Positions 7,958 to 17,689 of a DNA stretch of 64,000 bases are shown here, one piece after another; position 1 is the stretch's first letter; every line of letters starts with the position of its first letter. Origin of the DNA: G963662905 sp963662905 (GTDB lineage Bacteria; Bacteroidota; Bacteroidia; Bacteroidales; WRLA01); contig CAXXFD010000002.1 of NCBI GenBank assembly GCA_963662905.2, forward strand, positions 434,001-498,000. Direction: 5' to 3'. The translations under genes and the position numbers were made by a program. A model generated the notes under the pieces. It saw nothing but the letters and a program-made list of their open reading frames with translations. It made no database searches and was not told the origin of the DNA.

Positions 7958-9847
7958 GTGCTCTATTTGCAAGTCGATAATCTCAGTAAATCCCATGGAG
8001 AAAAGGAACTCTTCGAAGACGTTTCTTTTACCATCGAACAAGGCCACAAAACCGCCCTGATTGCCAAAAACGGCGCGGGCAAAACCACTCTCCTCAACAT
8101 TCTTTTAGGAAAAGAGCTTCAAGACAATGGCAAAGTCTTTTTGCGCAATGACATTGAAGTTTCCTATCTGGAGCAAGATCCTGTTTTTCCGGCAGAAAGC
8201 TCTATTTTCGACTACATCCTCAGCGCCGACAATCAGTTTAACCGTGCCATACGTGCGTATGAGCTGGCCACTGAAAAATTTGCATCCGATAACAGCACGC
8301 AAAACCGTTTGGTTCTGGAAAAGGCTACCAACCAAATGGATGCGCTCAACGCATGGGAATATGAAAAAAACATGCGCGAAGTCCTGGATAAATTCCTCAT
8401 CACAGATATTCATCAAAAAACGGGAACACTTTCCGGTGGCCAGCGCAAACGCCTCGCTTTGGCGAAATGCCTTGTAGATAAGGCCGATTTACTCATCCTT
8501 GATGAACCTACCAACCATTTGGATATTGGCATGATCGAATGGCTGGAACAATACCTCAGCCGAAAAAAAGCCAGCCTTCTGCTCGTTACACACGACCGCT
8601 ATTTCTTAGATAAAGTATGCAATACGATAGTGGAAATTGACCGAAAAACGGCTTTCACTTATCGGGGAAACTATGCTTATTATCTGGAAAAACGAGAGGA
8701 ACGCATTGAAAATGAGCAGAAAGGCATCGAAAAGGCGCGCAATCTTTACCGAGGCGAATTGGAATGGATGCGCCGAAAGCCACAAGCCAGGGCAACGAAA
8801 GCACGGGCTCGCATCGACCGCTTTTATAAAATAGAAGAACAGGCAAAAAAAAACATCAAAGAAGATAAAACCGAATTTTCGGTGGGCGCAAGGCGGATGG
8901 GACGAAAAATCCTCGAAATTGAAGATGTCAGCAAGCGTTTTGGCGACAAACAAATCATCAAGGATTTCAGCTATATTTTCCAGAAAGGCGAAAAAATCGG
9001 AATTGTTGGCCCAAACGGTGCCGGAAAATCCAGCCTTTTGAACATCATCAACGGCCTTATCAAACCCGATCAGGGCAAGGTCGTGATTGGCGAAACCGTT
9101 GTTTTTGGTTATTACAGGCAGGAAGGTTTCAAGGAACCGGGCGATCGGCGAATTATCGACATCATGAAAGATATTGCTGAAGAAGTGCAAACCAAATCAG
9201 GAAGGGTGAGCGTCTCGGTTTTCCTGCAGCATTTTGGCTTTGCACCGCCCGATCAGTACGCCTGGTTCAGCACGCTTTCCGGAGGGGAAAAACGCAAATT
9301 ATACCTGCTGATGATCCTTATGCGCAATCCCAATTTCATAATACTTGATGAGCCTACAAACGATTTGGACATTGCCACACTCAATGCTTTGGAAAGCTTT
9401 TTGGTCGATTTTCCGGGCTGCCTGATTACTGTGAGCCACGACCGCTACTTTATGGACAAGCTCTGCGACCATATTTTTGCTTTTAATGATGATGGCACAA
9501 TCAAGGATTTTCCGGGAAATTACAGCCAGTACATCAGCTACCGCGATGAACAGATCATTTTGCAAAAGGCGGAACAGGAGAAACAGAAAACTGATGAAGC
9601 AAAACCGACTGTAACAAAAAGCGGATCAAAAAAACCCAGCTACAAATTTGTCCGCGAATACGAACAACTGGAAGCAGAGATAGCAGAATTGGAAAAACGA
9701 AAAGAATATCTTACAGAACAAATGAACTCAGCTACTTCGGATGCAGATGAACTCATGAAGCTCAGCACAGCATTTCAGGAAAACGAAACAGTGTTAGAGG
9801 CCAAAACAGAGCGCTGGATGGAATTGGTGGATATTTTAGAAGGCTAG
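7958..9847 (+). CDS. uup: ABC-F ATPase, Uup-like
   Basis: 629 residues from GTG 7958. Two ATPase domains: Walker A AKNGAGKTT, signature LSGGQRKRLALA, Walker B LLILDEPTNHLD in the first; GPNGAGKSS, LSGGEKRKLYLL and FIILDEPTNDLD in the second. The linker between them is Arg/Lys-rich as in ribosome-associated ABC-F proteins. After a low-complexity stretch (TKSGSKKP) there is a C-terminal coiled coil of about 70 residues, typical of the Uup branch. It lacks membrane segments. ABC-F proteins act on the ribosome; Uup has also been linked to branched DNA intermediates. The stop codon is followed after 3 bp by a 484-bp tandem repeat. Confidence 0.88.
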   Translation: MLYLQVDNLSKSHGEKELFEDVSFTIEQGHKTALIAKNGAGKTTLLNILLGKELQDNGKVFLRNDIEVSYLEQDPVFPAESSIFDYILSADNQFNRAIRAYELATEKFASDNSTQNRLVLEKATNQMDALNAWEYEKNMREVLDKFLITDIHQKTGTLSGGQRKRLALAKCLVDKADLLILDEPTNHLDIGMIEWLEQYLSRKKASLLLVTHDRYFLDKVCNTIVEIDRKTAFTYRGNYAYYLEKREERIENEQKGIEKARNLYRGELEWMRRKPQARATKARARIDRFYKIEEQAKKNIKEDKTEFSVGARRMGRKILEIEDVSKRFGDKQIIKDFSYIFQKGEKIGIVGPNGAGKSSLLNIINGLIKPDQGKVVIGETVVFGYYRQEGFKEPGDRRIIDIMKDIAEEVQTKSGRVSVSVFLQHFGFAPPDQYAWFSTLSGGEKRKLYLLMILMRNPNFIILDEPTNDLDIATLNALESFLVDFPGCLITVSHDRYFMDKLCDHIFAFNDDGTIKDFPGNYSQYISYRDEQIILQKAEQEKQKTDEAKPTVTKSGSKKPSYKFVREYEQLEAEIAELEKRKEYLTEQMNSATSDADELMKLSTAFQENETVLEAKTERWMELVDILEG

Positions 9848-9850
9848 CTT

Positions 9851-10334
9851 CGACTTCGCTCAGCTACCTTTTCGACTTCGCTCAGCTACCTTTTCGACTT
9901 CGCTCAGCTACCTTTTCGACTTCGCTCAGCTACCTTTTCGACTTCGATCAGCTACCTTTTCGACTTCGATCAGCTACCTTTTCGACTTCGATCAGCTACC
10001 TTTTCGACTTCGCTCAGCTACCTTTTTGACTTCGCTCAGCTACCTTTTCGACTTCGCTCAGCTACCTTTTCGACTTCGCTCAGCTACCTTTTCGACTTCG
10101 CTCAGCTACCTTTTCGACTTCGATCAGCTACCTTTTCGACTTCGATCAGCTACCTTTTCGACTTCGCTCAGCTACCTTTTTGACTTCGCTCAGCTACCTT
10201 TTCGACTTCGCTCAGCTACCTTTTCGACTTCGCTCAGCTACCTTTAAGACTTCGCTCAGCTACCTTTTCGACTTCGCTTAGCTACCTTTTCGACTTCGCT
10301 TAGCTACCTTTTCAACTTCGCTCAGCTACCTTTT
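9851..10334. repeat. Tandem array, 22 units of 22 bp
   Basis: Exactly 22 head-to-tail units whose core is CGACTTCGCTCAGCTACC followed by TTTT. Variants are patterned: CGATCAGC replaces CGCTCAGC in units 5-7 and 13-14, and units 9 and 16 begin TGAC. The order A A C T C C of variants in units 6-11 recurs in units 13-18, showing a 7-unit (154-bp) higher-order duplication. There are no spacers, so it is not CRISPR. The core resembles a dispersed element TTCGAC..GCTCAGC seen also near 17.7 kb. Confidence 0.97.
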
Positions 10335-10472
10335 AGGGAATGATCAGTTTCTTTTTTGGTTGCTTTCAGATCACTCTCGCATTTTTTTTATTGGTCACTT
10401 AAACACAACTCCTATGATGTTGATTTACAATCAAAAGAAATCATCCTTCCCGTTTACAAAAAAAACCAAAAC

Positions 10473-10506
10473 AAAAAAAGCCGCTTCCTTTTTCGAAGCA
10501 GCTTTT
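10473..10506 (-). terminator. Intrinsic terminator of the LruC lipoprotein gene
   Basis: On the minus strand AAAAGCTGCTTC pairs with GAAGCGGCTTTT across a short loop and is followed by a T-run. It lies about 25 bp after the stop codon. Confidence 0.8.
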
Positions 10507-10528
10507 GATGTGTTATCAAAAAATATCC

Positions 10529-12562
10529 TTAGAAGATATTATTCGTATTTCGGTAACCCGATTGATTTTTGAACCAGTCCGGGTATTGAGTTCCGTTGCT
10601 TTCAGCCCATGTACCAAAGAAGTTGTAGGCATCAATAATGGCTGTTTTCTCGATCGGGTAGTCAAATTCCTGTGTAATATGGATTGCCCATGGAAGGTTA
10701 TTTTCTGTTTGATAGTATTTTCCGGCGGCAGGATTTGTATCATCATTGCGTGTTCCAAACAAACTGGCATCAGCTTGATCCGTAGGGACTTTTCCCGGGA
10801 GATGCACTTCACGGCCCCGCGTCTGGTTTGCAAAAATAAACGGATTATAAGGAGGTATTCCGATATTTGTCAATGCAACAGGACTATTAAAGAGAATATT
10901 GATATTAATAGTCTCCGGATCCACGCTTAAGCTGCCCGGTGTTGTATTTACACCAATTGTTCCACCACCCGGATGTCCAAGCACTTCAAAGCTATTATCA
11001 AAAACCATTACAACTGCTTTTGACTGGCCGCTTTCGGTATTATTTGAGTTCAATGAAATAATATCCTGAGTAAGGTGGACACCTGTTACTGAAGCAATTT
11101 GAGATGGCGTAACATCAAGCTGAAATCCAAAACCGTTTTTAAATCCGGCACCGGCAGCACGTAAGCGAAAATCTGCATCTATTTCCACAACTTCATTATC
11201 TGCATTGGTAATTTGATTGATATTATAATCAACGATCATATCATTAAAATCGTAATCACCTTTTGAAGGCCACAGATCTTCATAAGCAAGTGTACCCCAT
11301 ACACCTTCCTGAGGATAATAATTATTGAAAGCACGCTCAGGATCATTTGGGTAATCATCAAAATTATCAGAAACTCCATCGTCATCCGCATCATCTTCGG
11401 TATAAGTCACCGGAGGATAACCCGATTGATCTACAGCAGTGATTGGATTGGCGGTTACATAAAACATTGCATCGTTAAAATCGTCGTCAGAATGCCCTTC
11501 GCGGGGCAGGTCTTCAAAGCCAATCAGGAAAATATCACGCCCATTATCCACCAAAGTAACGACATGCTGACGTTTATTGGCTGCACTTTCAGGGTTCAGA
11601 TCAGGATTGGAATAATAAATTGGATTATTTGTATTGATCCCACCTGATGTAAATCCATTTGCTATGAGCACCCAGCCAATACCTGTATTTGCAGGAAACT
11701 GTCCCAAATAAACTTTATCGCCTGTTTGCAGGGCACCACCACTACCTTGGAATGAGATATTCGGGAAAATAACATTGATTGTCTCAATATTATCAGGGTT
11801 GGTTGGTGGTTGATCAATCGGAAAAGTATAATATCCCAAAACATTCTTATAGCCAGCGCCTTCATGTACGAATGTAATCCAAACGTCGCAGGCTTCGGTA
11901 AGCAAAAAGTCATAATTATTATCCGGATCAAGATATTCCGGGTTATAAGTAGGCACGGGACGGCTTTCGGGGAAACTGGCATTAACATCATTTAAAAATT
12001 CCTGATCCACAACATCACCGGGATTTTCCAAATAAGATGGAAGCCCTGCACTATTGTATGTTCCCATTGGGACAAAAGTAGCATCTGTGGTTTTAAAAGG
12101 AATCGAAGATGATTTCATGATGCCTGCACGTGAGCCACCAATTGTAATGTCAATTTGGCCCATACCCGAAACATTAACCTCAGTTTCTGAAGGCAGTCCA
12201 AGATAATCAGTTTCAACAACCAATTGCTGGATGTAATCAGGTATCTCTCTGCTAAAAGAAAAAACTCCCGATTTGTCAGTTGTTCCACTTGCGAGCAATT
12301 TTCCATTGTCTTCAGTGCTGGCCGACATCAGGCGCAATGGCACATCAACCATGGGCAAATCCTGAGCCGTAAGAACTTTAATAGAAAAAGTTGCCCAATG
12401 GGAAGTGTTAAAATCAAAACCATCAGGAATTTGAAGGTCATTCATGCTAATTTCAGTCGGATTGGTATCAACCGGATCCTGTACAATCTCTTCCCTGTTA
12501 CAGGAAGAAAATGCTACAATAAATAATGCGGACAGTAGTATCAAAAAATTTTGCAGTCTCAT
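10529..12562 (-). CDS. LruC-domain lipoprotein (DUF4114 + DUF4842)
   Basis: 677 residues from the ATG at 12562, chosen because it starts a lipoprotein signal (MRLQNFLILLSALFIVAFSS, then Cys). A longer in-frame reading has no signal. Residues about 60-170 look like Ig-like carboxypeptidase-regulatory repeats. A DUF4114-like block follows (ITFVHEGAGYKNVLGYYTF and EDLPREGHSDDDFNDAMFYV, whose first 19 residues hold the key DDDFND). Then a calcium-type linker DADDDGVSDNFDDYPNDPER leads into the LruC/DUF4842 domain (DYDFNDMIVDYNINQ). LruC of Leptospira is an outer-membrane lipoprotein. A surface role is likely; the ligand is unknown. Confidence 0.85.
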   Translation of the reverse strand: MRLQNFLILLSALFIVAFSSCNREEIVQDPVDTNPTEISMNDLQIPDGFDFNTSHWATFSIKVLTAQDLPMVDVPLRLMSASTEDNGKLLASGTTDKSGVFSFSREIPDYIQQLVVETDYLGLPSETEVNVSGMGQIDITIGGSRAGIMKSSSIPFKTTDATFVPMGTYNSAGLPSYLENPGDVVDQEFLNDVNASFPESRPVPTYNPEYLDPDNNYDFLLTEACDVWITFVHEGAGYKNVLGYYTFPIDQPPTNPDNIETINVIFPNISFQGSGGALQTGDKVYLGQFPANTGIGWVLIANGFTSGGINTNNPIYYSNPDLNPESAANKRQHVVTLVDNGRDIFLIGFEDLPREGHSDDDFNDAMFYVTANPITAVDQSGYPPVTYTEDDADDDGVSDNFDDYPNDPERAFNNYYPQEGVWGTLAYEDLWPSKGDYDFNDMIVDYNINQITNADNEVVEIDADFRLRAAGAGFKNGFGFQLDVTPSQIASVTGVHLTQDIISLNSNNTESGQSKAVVMVFDNSFEVLGHPGGGTIGVNTTPGSLSVDPETININILFNSPVALTNIGIPPYNPFIFANQTRGREVHLPGKVPTDQADASLFGTRNDDTNPAAGKYYQTENNLPWAIHITQEFDYPIEKTAIIDAYNFFGTWAESNGTQYPDWFKNQSGYRNTNNIF

Positions 12563-12731
12563 ACAATTTATTTTTAAGTGTTTGTGGATAACATCACAAC
12601 AAACATGCCATAAATCATATAACACTGATTTAAAACCACTTACATTAAAAAACAATTTTTATCAGATTCAAAAAAAAATAAAGAGCGCCTCACTTAAACG
12701 CTCAAACAGATGTAGATATTTAAATAAAAAA

Positions 12732-12780
12732 AATCAGGTTGATGAAAAAATGGTCAGTTAATTCATATATCAACCTGATT
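12732..12780 (-). terminator. Intrinsic terminator of the DUF3052-like gene
   Basis: A perfect 12-bp stem, AATCAGGTTGAT (12732-12743) with ATCAACCTGATT (12769-12780), read on the minus strand ends in a long T-run. It is 88 bp past the stop of the 135-residue gene. Confidence 0.75.
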
Positions 12781-12867
12781 TTCAAGCACTAATCTATTAA
12801 GAATACACTCAAAAGAAAAGAACACATAGTATTCCCAAAATGAAACTAAATTCCCAAAATGAAAAAA

Positions 12868-13275
12868 CTATTCAACACTTGAAATTCCGAGGACTTTTCT
12901 ATATCGTGTAGCAGCCCATTCAAGATCGAGTTTAATGGTTTTAATCGGATTAAAACCAGCATCAATCATAGGACGCCAATCAGAATCTTTTTTAAGGTCA
13001 GTTGAAATAGACTGGGTGCCTTTTCTGGGGAAAACCACCCAGAGGGCGCCATAATCATTCATTACGCCTTGAATATCCTGCGCCAATTTTTCAATATCCC
13101 AGGTATATTGAACAAAGTACATAACAAATTTAATATCCTTCAACCCTTCCAGGGAAGTATTCACTTCAACAGCTTCCGGAAAAATCTGAATAAACTTTTT
13201 GGGAGAATAAGGCATATTGCAAATTGCAACCCGAGATGCTCCGGGATACCTGAGTCGTTCTAACAAAGGATTCAT
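12868..13275 (-). CDS. DUF3052-like protein
   Basis: 135 residues, soluble, no signal peptide. The layout, an N-terminal LLERLRYPGASRVAICNMP (nucleotide-loop-like), a central FVMYFVQYTWDIEKLAQDI, then ALWVVFPRKG and a C-terminal DLEWAATRYRKV, resembles DUF3052 proteins, which have an LWLxxPKxG segment and a closing DWSATRL motif. Function unknown. It is monocistronic with its own terminator; IS copy 2 is inserted about 200 bp upstream. Confidence 0.6.
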   Translation of the reverse strand: MNPLLERLRYPGASRVAICNMPYSPKKFIQIFPEAVEVNTSLEGLKDIKFVMYFVQYTWDIEKLAQDIQGVMNDYGALWVVFPRKGTQSISTDLKKDSDWRPMIDAGFNPIKTIKLDLEWAATRYRKVLGISSVE

Positions 13276-13658
13276 AATATTTCTTTAATTTAATTGTTTT
13301 TGGTTTATAAAAATGGTCAAAAAATACACTCATTATCAGCAAATTACAAATACAGTATCAATTTTCGCACCTACATATTAAAGAGATCAAAATATATAAT
13401 CAATACGAAAACCCTTAATATAAGACCCAAATATACAACAATTTATTGAACAGGCTAATTTTAAGTATAAAAATCAGCAATTCCGCAAGAAGTTATTTTC
13501 ATAGAAAGATCATTTGGCATTAAAACTACTGGGCATAGTTTTACCTGCCAGCATTTAGCCAGTTGCCTTCATCGTTATGACTTAAAAAATTACCTCCTTT
13601 TTTTGTTAATAGGTTTTGCCCTGAATGTTTGAGCAGGGGTTCTCTGTTTTTTTTAGTT

Positions 13659-15005
13659 TCAGTATCTCATCTGGCAGTTAAAGTTTGGCGTGGGAAAATC
13701 AGTAAGATTACCTGCAATCAATAAAACTATAATGCATTCCTCGAAGGATTTCAAAGAATCATGGCTTGATATCATTTTCTGGACGCGCTGGGATTTATGT
13801 GCCAATTGATTTATCATGTGGGCTATTTGCAAGCATTGATAATAATTCTGGGTTGCGCAAAACGATGTTCTAGAGTATTTGTGCGATAGATTATAGCCAG
13901 AATTTTTTTGTGCATTAAAGCCTTCGTTTTCAATTTTCCATCTTAAACGCCCGTAATCACTTATGGTTTTAGCATTTTTGTTTGTAACCTCTAAATCAGT
14001 AATATGGACAAAACGCTCTTTAACAGGCAGCTCGTTATTTTGTATGGCCGTTGTGACAATTTGTGTTTCCAAAAAGTTGATATTGTGTGTTTTATAAGCA
14101 ATACTGTTAAGAAAACAATATTCGGTTGAGATTTTGTGCTGCCCATGGATGTCATAGGTTTTTTCTGTAGTAAGGGCACCTGCTTTTTTGAGTAGGTTTA
14201 CTTCCTCCCATATGCTGGGAAGGTTGCCATCTTTGAGGGTGATGATAAACCGCCATTGGTTGGAAGCGCAAGTTTTAAAGACATTATCGTTGGGGTACAG
14301 TCCATCGGCCGCAATGGCGATCGGTAGGCGTGGATACATCTGCCTGATCTTTTCGCTGAGCCGTTTAAAGGCCTTTAGTTCACAATCCTGTTTTTCATAA
14401 TCTTGGTTTATGGGGTTTTTGACCCATTCAGTAGCCATTGAAAAACTAAATCCGTTTCCACACATAATCTTTGCTTCCAGTACATAGGCTGTCCATGTCC
14501 GCTTTCCGCTCTTGTATGTTTTATAAGGACATTCGGGATAAGGTTCGTAATCAAAACTATGAGTTCCTGTGGCATCAATCCCTATAAGGTGATAGAGTCC
14601 AAAGAGTTTGTATTTATTCAATACTTTCGCTCTTAAGAGCAGCTGTACCATCTTTCGCTTTATCTCTTCCAATTCTTTTGGATCCAGTTGTTTAAGCAGT
14701 CTGTTGGAAGTGTCCAGATCGGGCAGCCTACAACCGAAAAGCCTTTCAAAATTAAAACAATAGCTTCCTTTTCTAGCGGTGTTGTCTGCATGGTTTCTGG
14801 AACCACGCTTAAAAAGGAACATCGCCACTACTGCCATCAATAATTCCTCAACTTTGTAAATTGGTTGTTTGCGCTGATCGCTTACTTGGGCGAGAAGATT
14901 CAAAAAATCCGGGAAATGCCGCTTGATGGTTATACTCACCTGCATTGTGAAGGTGAAAATTTGGTGCAATTCGATTTTGGCTTTGCACCTAGCCCTTTTT
15001 CTCAA
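13659..15005 (-). CDS. DDE transposase of IS copy 2 (IS4-like)
   Basis: 448 residues, identical to the transposase of copy 1, with the same catalytic D144, D234 and E359. It is intact, so either copy could mobilise both. The 7.9 kb between the inverted copies could flip by homologous recombination. Confidence 0.88.
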   Translation of the reverse strand: MRKRARCKAKIELHQIFTFTMQVSITIKRHFPDFLNLLAQVSDQRKQPIYKVEELLMAVVAMFLFKRGSRNHADNTARKGSYCFNFERLFGCRLPDLDTSNRLLKQLDPKELEEIKRKMVQLLLRAKVLNKYKLFGLYHLIGIDATGTHSFDYEPYPECPYKTYKSGKRTWTAYVLEAKIMCGNGFSFSMATEWVKNPINQDYEKQDCELKAFKRLSEKIRQMYPRLPIAIAADGLYPNDNVFKTCASNQWRFIITLKDGNLPSIWEEVNLLKKAGALTTEKTYDIHGQHKISTEYCFLNSIAYKTHNINFLETQIVTTAIQNNELPVKERFVHITDLEVTNKNAKTISDYGRLRWKIENEGFNAQKNSGYNLSHKYSRTSFCATQNYYQCLQIAHMINQLAHKSQRVQKMISSHDSLKSFEECIIVLLIAGNLTDFPTPNFNCQMRY

Positions 15006-15118
15006 TTTTTCCGTCTTCTATATAATATACGAAGTATAGAAAATAATTGCAAAAATATAACAAAAAAACGATAAAATTTTTGGTCATTTCGCTGAATTGC
15101 AGTATCTTAGCGGTAAAC

Positions 15119-15156
15119 AAAAACGCCGGTATACGTGGCTTAGCCCCGGCGTTTTT
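15119..15156. terminator. Hairpin terminator inside the left end of IS copy 2
   Basis: Same 11-bp AAAAACGCCGG / CCGGCGTTTTT stem as in copy 1, placed between the IS end and the transposase promoter. Confidence 0.75.
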
Positions 15157-15385
15157 TAATTAAAAAAACATGAAACCCACATCCCCTAGGAATGGCGGTC
15201 ATTCGCCTGTTTGTGGTTAACTGATTTATAATCAACAACTTACACCTTAGTAAATGTTATTGAAGGTGTCAGGCCAATTGCATGCAAAAATAGTGCGAAA
15301 AATATTTCTGACCTAAATTATTATCCCCTTTATTTTCACGGTTTTGCGAGTTAGGCTTTTTTAACGCGGAATTGCTGATAAAAAT

Positions 15386-15746
15386 ACACGCTTATAAAAT
15401 TAATTCACTCATTTTTATGAGGTTTTTTGCTTCTGCATGTCAAAATTAGTTGACTTCAGGATTTATAAACTCAGTTTCTGAGCATAAAAGGCGGAAAGAT
15501 ATGCACTTCTGCGCTGGACTGCCCCATGCCAAAGTAAAGCTTTTGAAGCAAGCCTGTTAGGGCAAGCTACAATTTAGTCCCTGCCAGAATACTCATATCA
15601 TTTTGTTTATCAGTAATTTACTGTTAATAACTTTGTTGAATCTTTCGTGGTATTTTCTTGTGTAGAATAGTTATTTTGCTGATATTGTATGCTTTAACTG
15701 TTTGAGATTCGTTTATTGCGCCTCAGGCATCAAAACACGGAAAGAT
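15386..15746. other. Gene-free stretch, probably left part of the second transposon type
   Basis: AT-rich, no convincing gene. It probably holds the left end and promoter of the transposase that follows, but I could not find terminal inverted repeats matching the right side. Confidence 0.35.
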
Positions 15747-17201
15747 ATGAGAAAAAGATTCGAACAGCAAATTAAAATTGGCAGTACCCTGATCCAGGAT
15801 GTGGCAATTCCGACAAAAAAGCGCAGCGGCGCCCTGCCCGGCCTATGTGCAGCCTTAAAAGAGATTTTTGTAACCCCAGAGTGGAATGAAAAAGTTTTCA
15901 CTATCCTTGAGGACAAAATCCTTTCCCAAAACAATAAAACCGGGCGTCCCGGAATGGACCTATGGCATGTCTTTGTACTTTCCCAGGTACGCCTCTGCCA
16001 AAACATAAGCTACGATGATCTTCACTACTTGGCCAATTACGACCGGCTTGTGCGTCAAATCATGGGTGTTGAAAACGATTATGGAATGAGTAATTATAAG
16101 TTTGGATATCAGTCTATTATAGATAATGTTGGCTTATTGGACGATGAATCGGTCAGGGAGCTCAACAGTATTATCGTTGATTTTGGCCACTACGTGTTTA
16201 AAAAAAAAGAGGAGGAAGCATTGTGCTTAAAAACCGATAGTTTTGTGGTAGAAAGCAATGTCCATTTCCCAACTGACTATAACTTGCTGTGGGACTGTGC
16301 CCGCAAATGCCTCGATATAGTTGCCAGGCTTTATCCGGGCCAACCGCCGGCAGGGTGGCGCAAGAATAAAAATTGGAGCAAAGACCTCAAAAACAAGATG
16401 CGTGCACTGGGACGGGCAAGTGCTTCAGGAGGAAAAGGAAAAGCCGATAGGGTTCGGCAAACCGCTAAAAGCTACCTTACAAAAGCGAAAGCACTTCACG
16501 CCAAGCTCGGGAAAGAATGCGGCCGTAGCACTATTGACGACAATCCCGTTTTGACGGAACTGTTCCATTATATGGTACTGTTGCAAAAACATATAGACCT
16601 GTTGGAAAGAAGGGTGATAAAAGGAGAGGAAATCCCCCATGAAGAGAAAATGTTTTCCATTTTTGAGACCTACACCGAGTGGATAAAAAAAGGCAAAATG
16701 CGGCCTAATGTAGAACTTGGGAAAAAAGCGGCAATAACCACTGACCAATATAACCTCATTGTCGATTACCAGATTATAGAAAGCCAGTCAGACTCAGAAT
16801 GTGTCCCACAGCTGGCCCAGAGAATATCCTTACGCTACAGAGGCATTGCAAGTTGGAGCTTTGATAAAGGATATTGGAAAAAAGAAAACAAAGAACTTCT
16901 CTCGCAAAACACCCAGCGTTTGGTACTCCCAAAAAAGGGGAAATGCAACAAGCAGGAGTACGAACAGGAGCACCAGCCTTGGTTTATAAAGGCACGCAAC
17001 AGGCACAGTGCAATAGAATCAAACATTAACGAATTGGAACATAGGGGACTGGACAGGTGTCCCGACAAAGGGTATGGACATTTTAAACGTTATGTTGGCC
17101 TAGCCGTATCAGCTTACAATTTGCGCAGGATCGGAGTTGAGTTGATCCGTCTTTTTGTAGCTGACCAACACTCAGGCAAGGGATGCTTTAAGGCCGCATA
17201 A
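15747..17201 (+). CDS. DDE transposase, ISNCY/IS5-like
   Basis: 484 residues from ATG 15747 (a TTG start at 15702 is possible but adds an untypical tail). Recognisable features: an N-terminal helix-rich region with KTGRPGMDLWHVFVLSQVR, catalytic-site candidates in LKTDSFVVESNVHFPTDYNL (first D), SFDKGYWKKEN (second D) and RHSAIESNINELEHRGLDRC (E), ending in the YVGLAVSAYNLRRI helix common to ISNCY-like transposases. It is full length and has no frameshift. It belongs to a different family from the two 1.9-kb IS copies. Ends and target duplication were not identified. Confidence 0.82.
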   Translation: MRKRFEQQIKIGSTLIQDVAIPTKKRSGALPGLCAALKEIFVTPEWNEKVFTILEDKILSQNNKTGRPGMDLWHVFVLSQVRLCQNISYDDLHYLANYDRLVRQIMGVENDYGMSNYKFGYQSIIDNVGLLDDESVRELNSIIVDFGHYVFKKKEEEALCLKTDSFVVESNVHFPTDYNLLWDCARKCLDIVARLYPGQPPAGWRKNKNWSKDLKNKMRALGRASASGGKGKADRVRQTAKSYLTKAKALHAKLGKECGRSTIDDNPVLTELFHYMVLLQKHIDLLERRVIKGEEIPHEEKMFSIFETYTEWIKKGKMRPNVELGKKAAITTDQYNLIVDYQIIESQSDSECVPQLAQRISLRYRGIASWSFDKGYWKKENKELLSQNTQRLVLPKKGKCNKQEYEQEHQPWFIKARNRHSAIESNINELEHRGLDRCPDKGYGHFKRYVGLAVSAYNLRRIGVELIRLFVADQHSGKGCFKAA

Positions 17202-17640
17202 TTTTAAATCATTGAAATACAGTATTTTAATTGTTTTTCAAGGATAAATTATGCCTTGTTGTTTCTAAAGGGCTGAATAAGCCGGGATAATTGCATTATA
17301 TTTCTATATATTTACTATAAATTTTAATTTTTTTTATGCAAGTAGCATCTTGCAGAACATATTTTGCTAGTTGTTTTTTGGGTGAATTTTAAAAATCTAT
17401 AGTTTTCTGGCTGGCACAATTTAGGGGAATTTATTAACGGACACACTATCAGGAAACGTTTTTGGAAAAACAGATCAAAATTTAGAAGAAAAAAGGTTCA
17501 AATAAGAATTTCGTGGGTAATCATAAACTTTGAAATTGCAAAACAAGGGAATATCAGCAAATTAGTTATTTAACCGAAAAGAATGAGCTCCAAAAGATTC
17601 CTACGCCAGAGATAGGTACCGGAAGTGGAATGATGCGGTT
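17202..17640. other. Gene-free stretch downstream of transposase
   Basis: No gene seen. Contains a 6-bp stem-loop TGCAAGtagcatCTTGCA near 17337-17354 and a TGGCACAATTTAGGGG segment that may belong to the right end of the element. Confidence 0.3.
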
Positions 17641-17689
17641 TAAACAAGTGTTTAAGGCAAATGAGGCTTCTTGCCCGGTTTGGCTGCTT

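Larger units (their letters stand above)
13475..15377 (-). mobile_element. Insertion sequence copy 2 (inverted relative to copy 1)
   Basis: Same element as at 3655-5556 in the opposite direction, with the same 12-bp ends CAGCAATTCCGC. Its own 8-bp target duplication ATAAAAAT flanks it (13467-13474 and 15378-15385). Separate duplications show two independent insertions. Compared with copy 1 the left non-coding part has one extra A in GATAATAATT and two base changes. Confidence 0.95.

Noticed and set aside
10026..10247. Open frame of 73 codons in the tandem array
   Set aside because: It is a product of the 22-bp repeat (LSYLFDFAQLPF-type residues) with no promoter or start context.
9851..10334. 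CRISPR array
   Set aside because: Units are contiguous 22-mers without spacers, and no cas genes are present.
3655..15377. Composite transposon formed by the two IS copies
   Set aside because: Each copy has its own 8-bp target duplication and there is no shared outer duplication; the enclosed genes are ordinary housekeeping genes.
15386..17450. Terminal inverted repeats of the second transposase element
   Set aside because: ACAATTTAG occurs on both sides but in direct, not inverted, orientation; no convincing ends were found.
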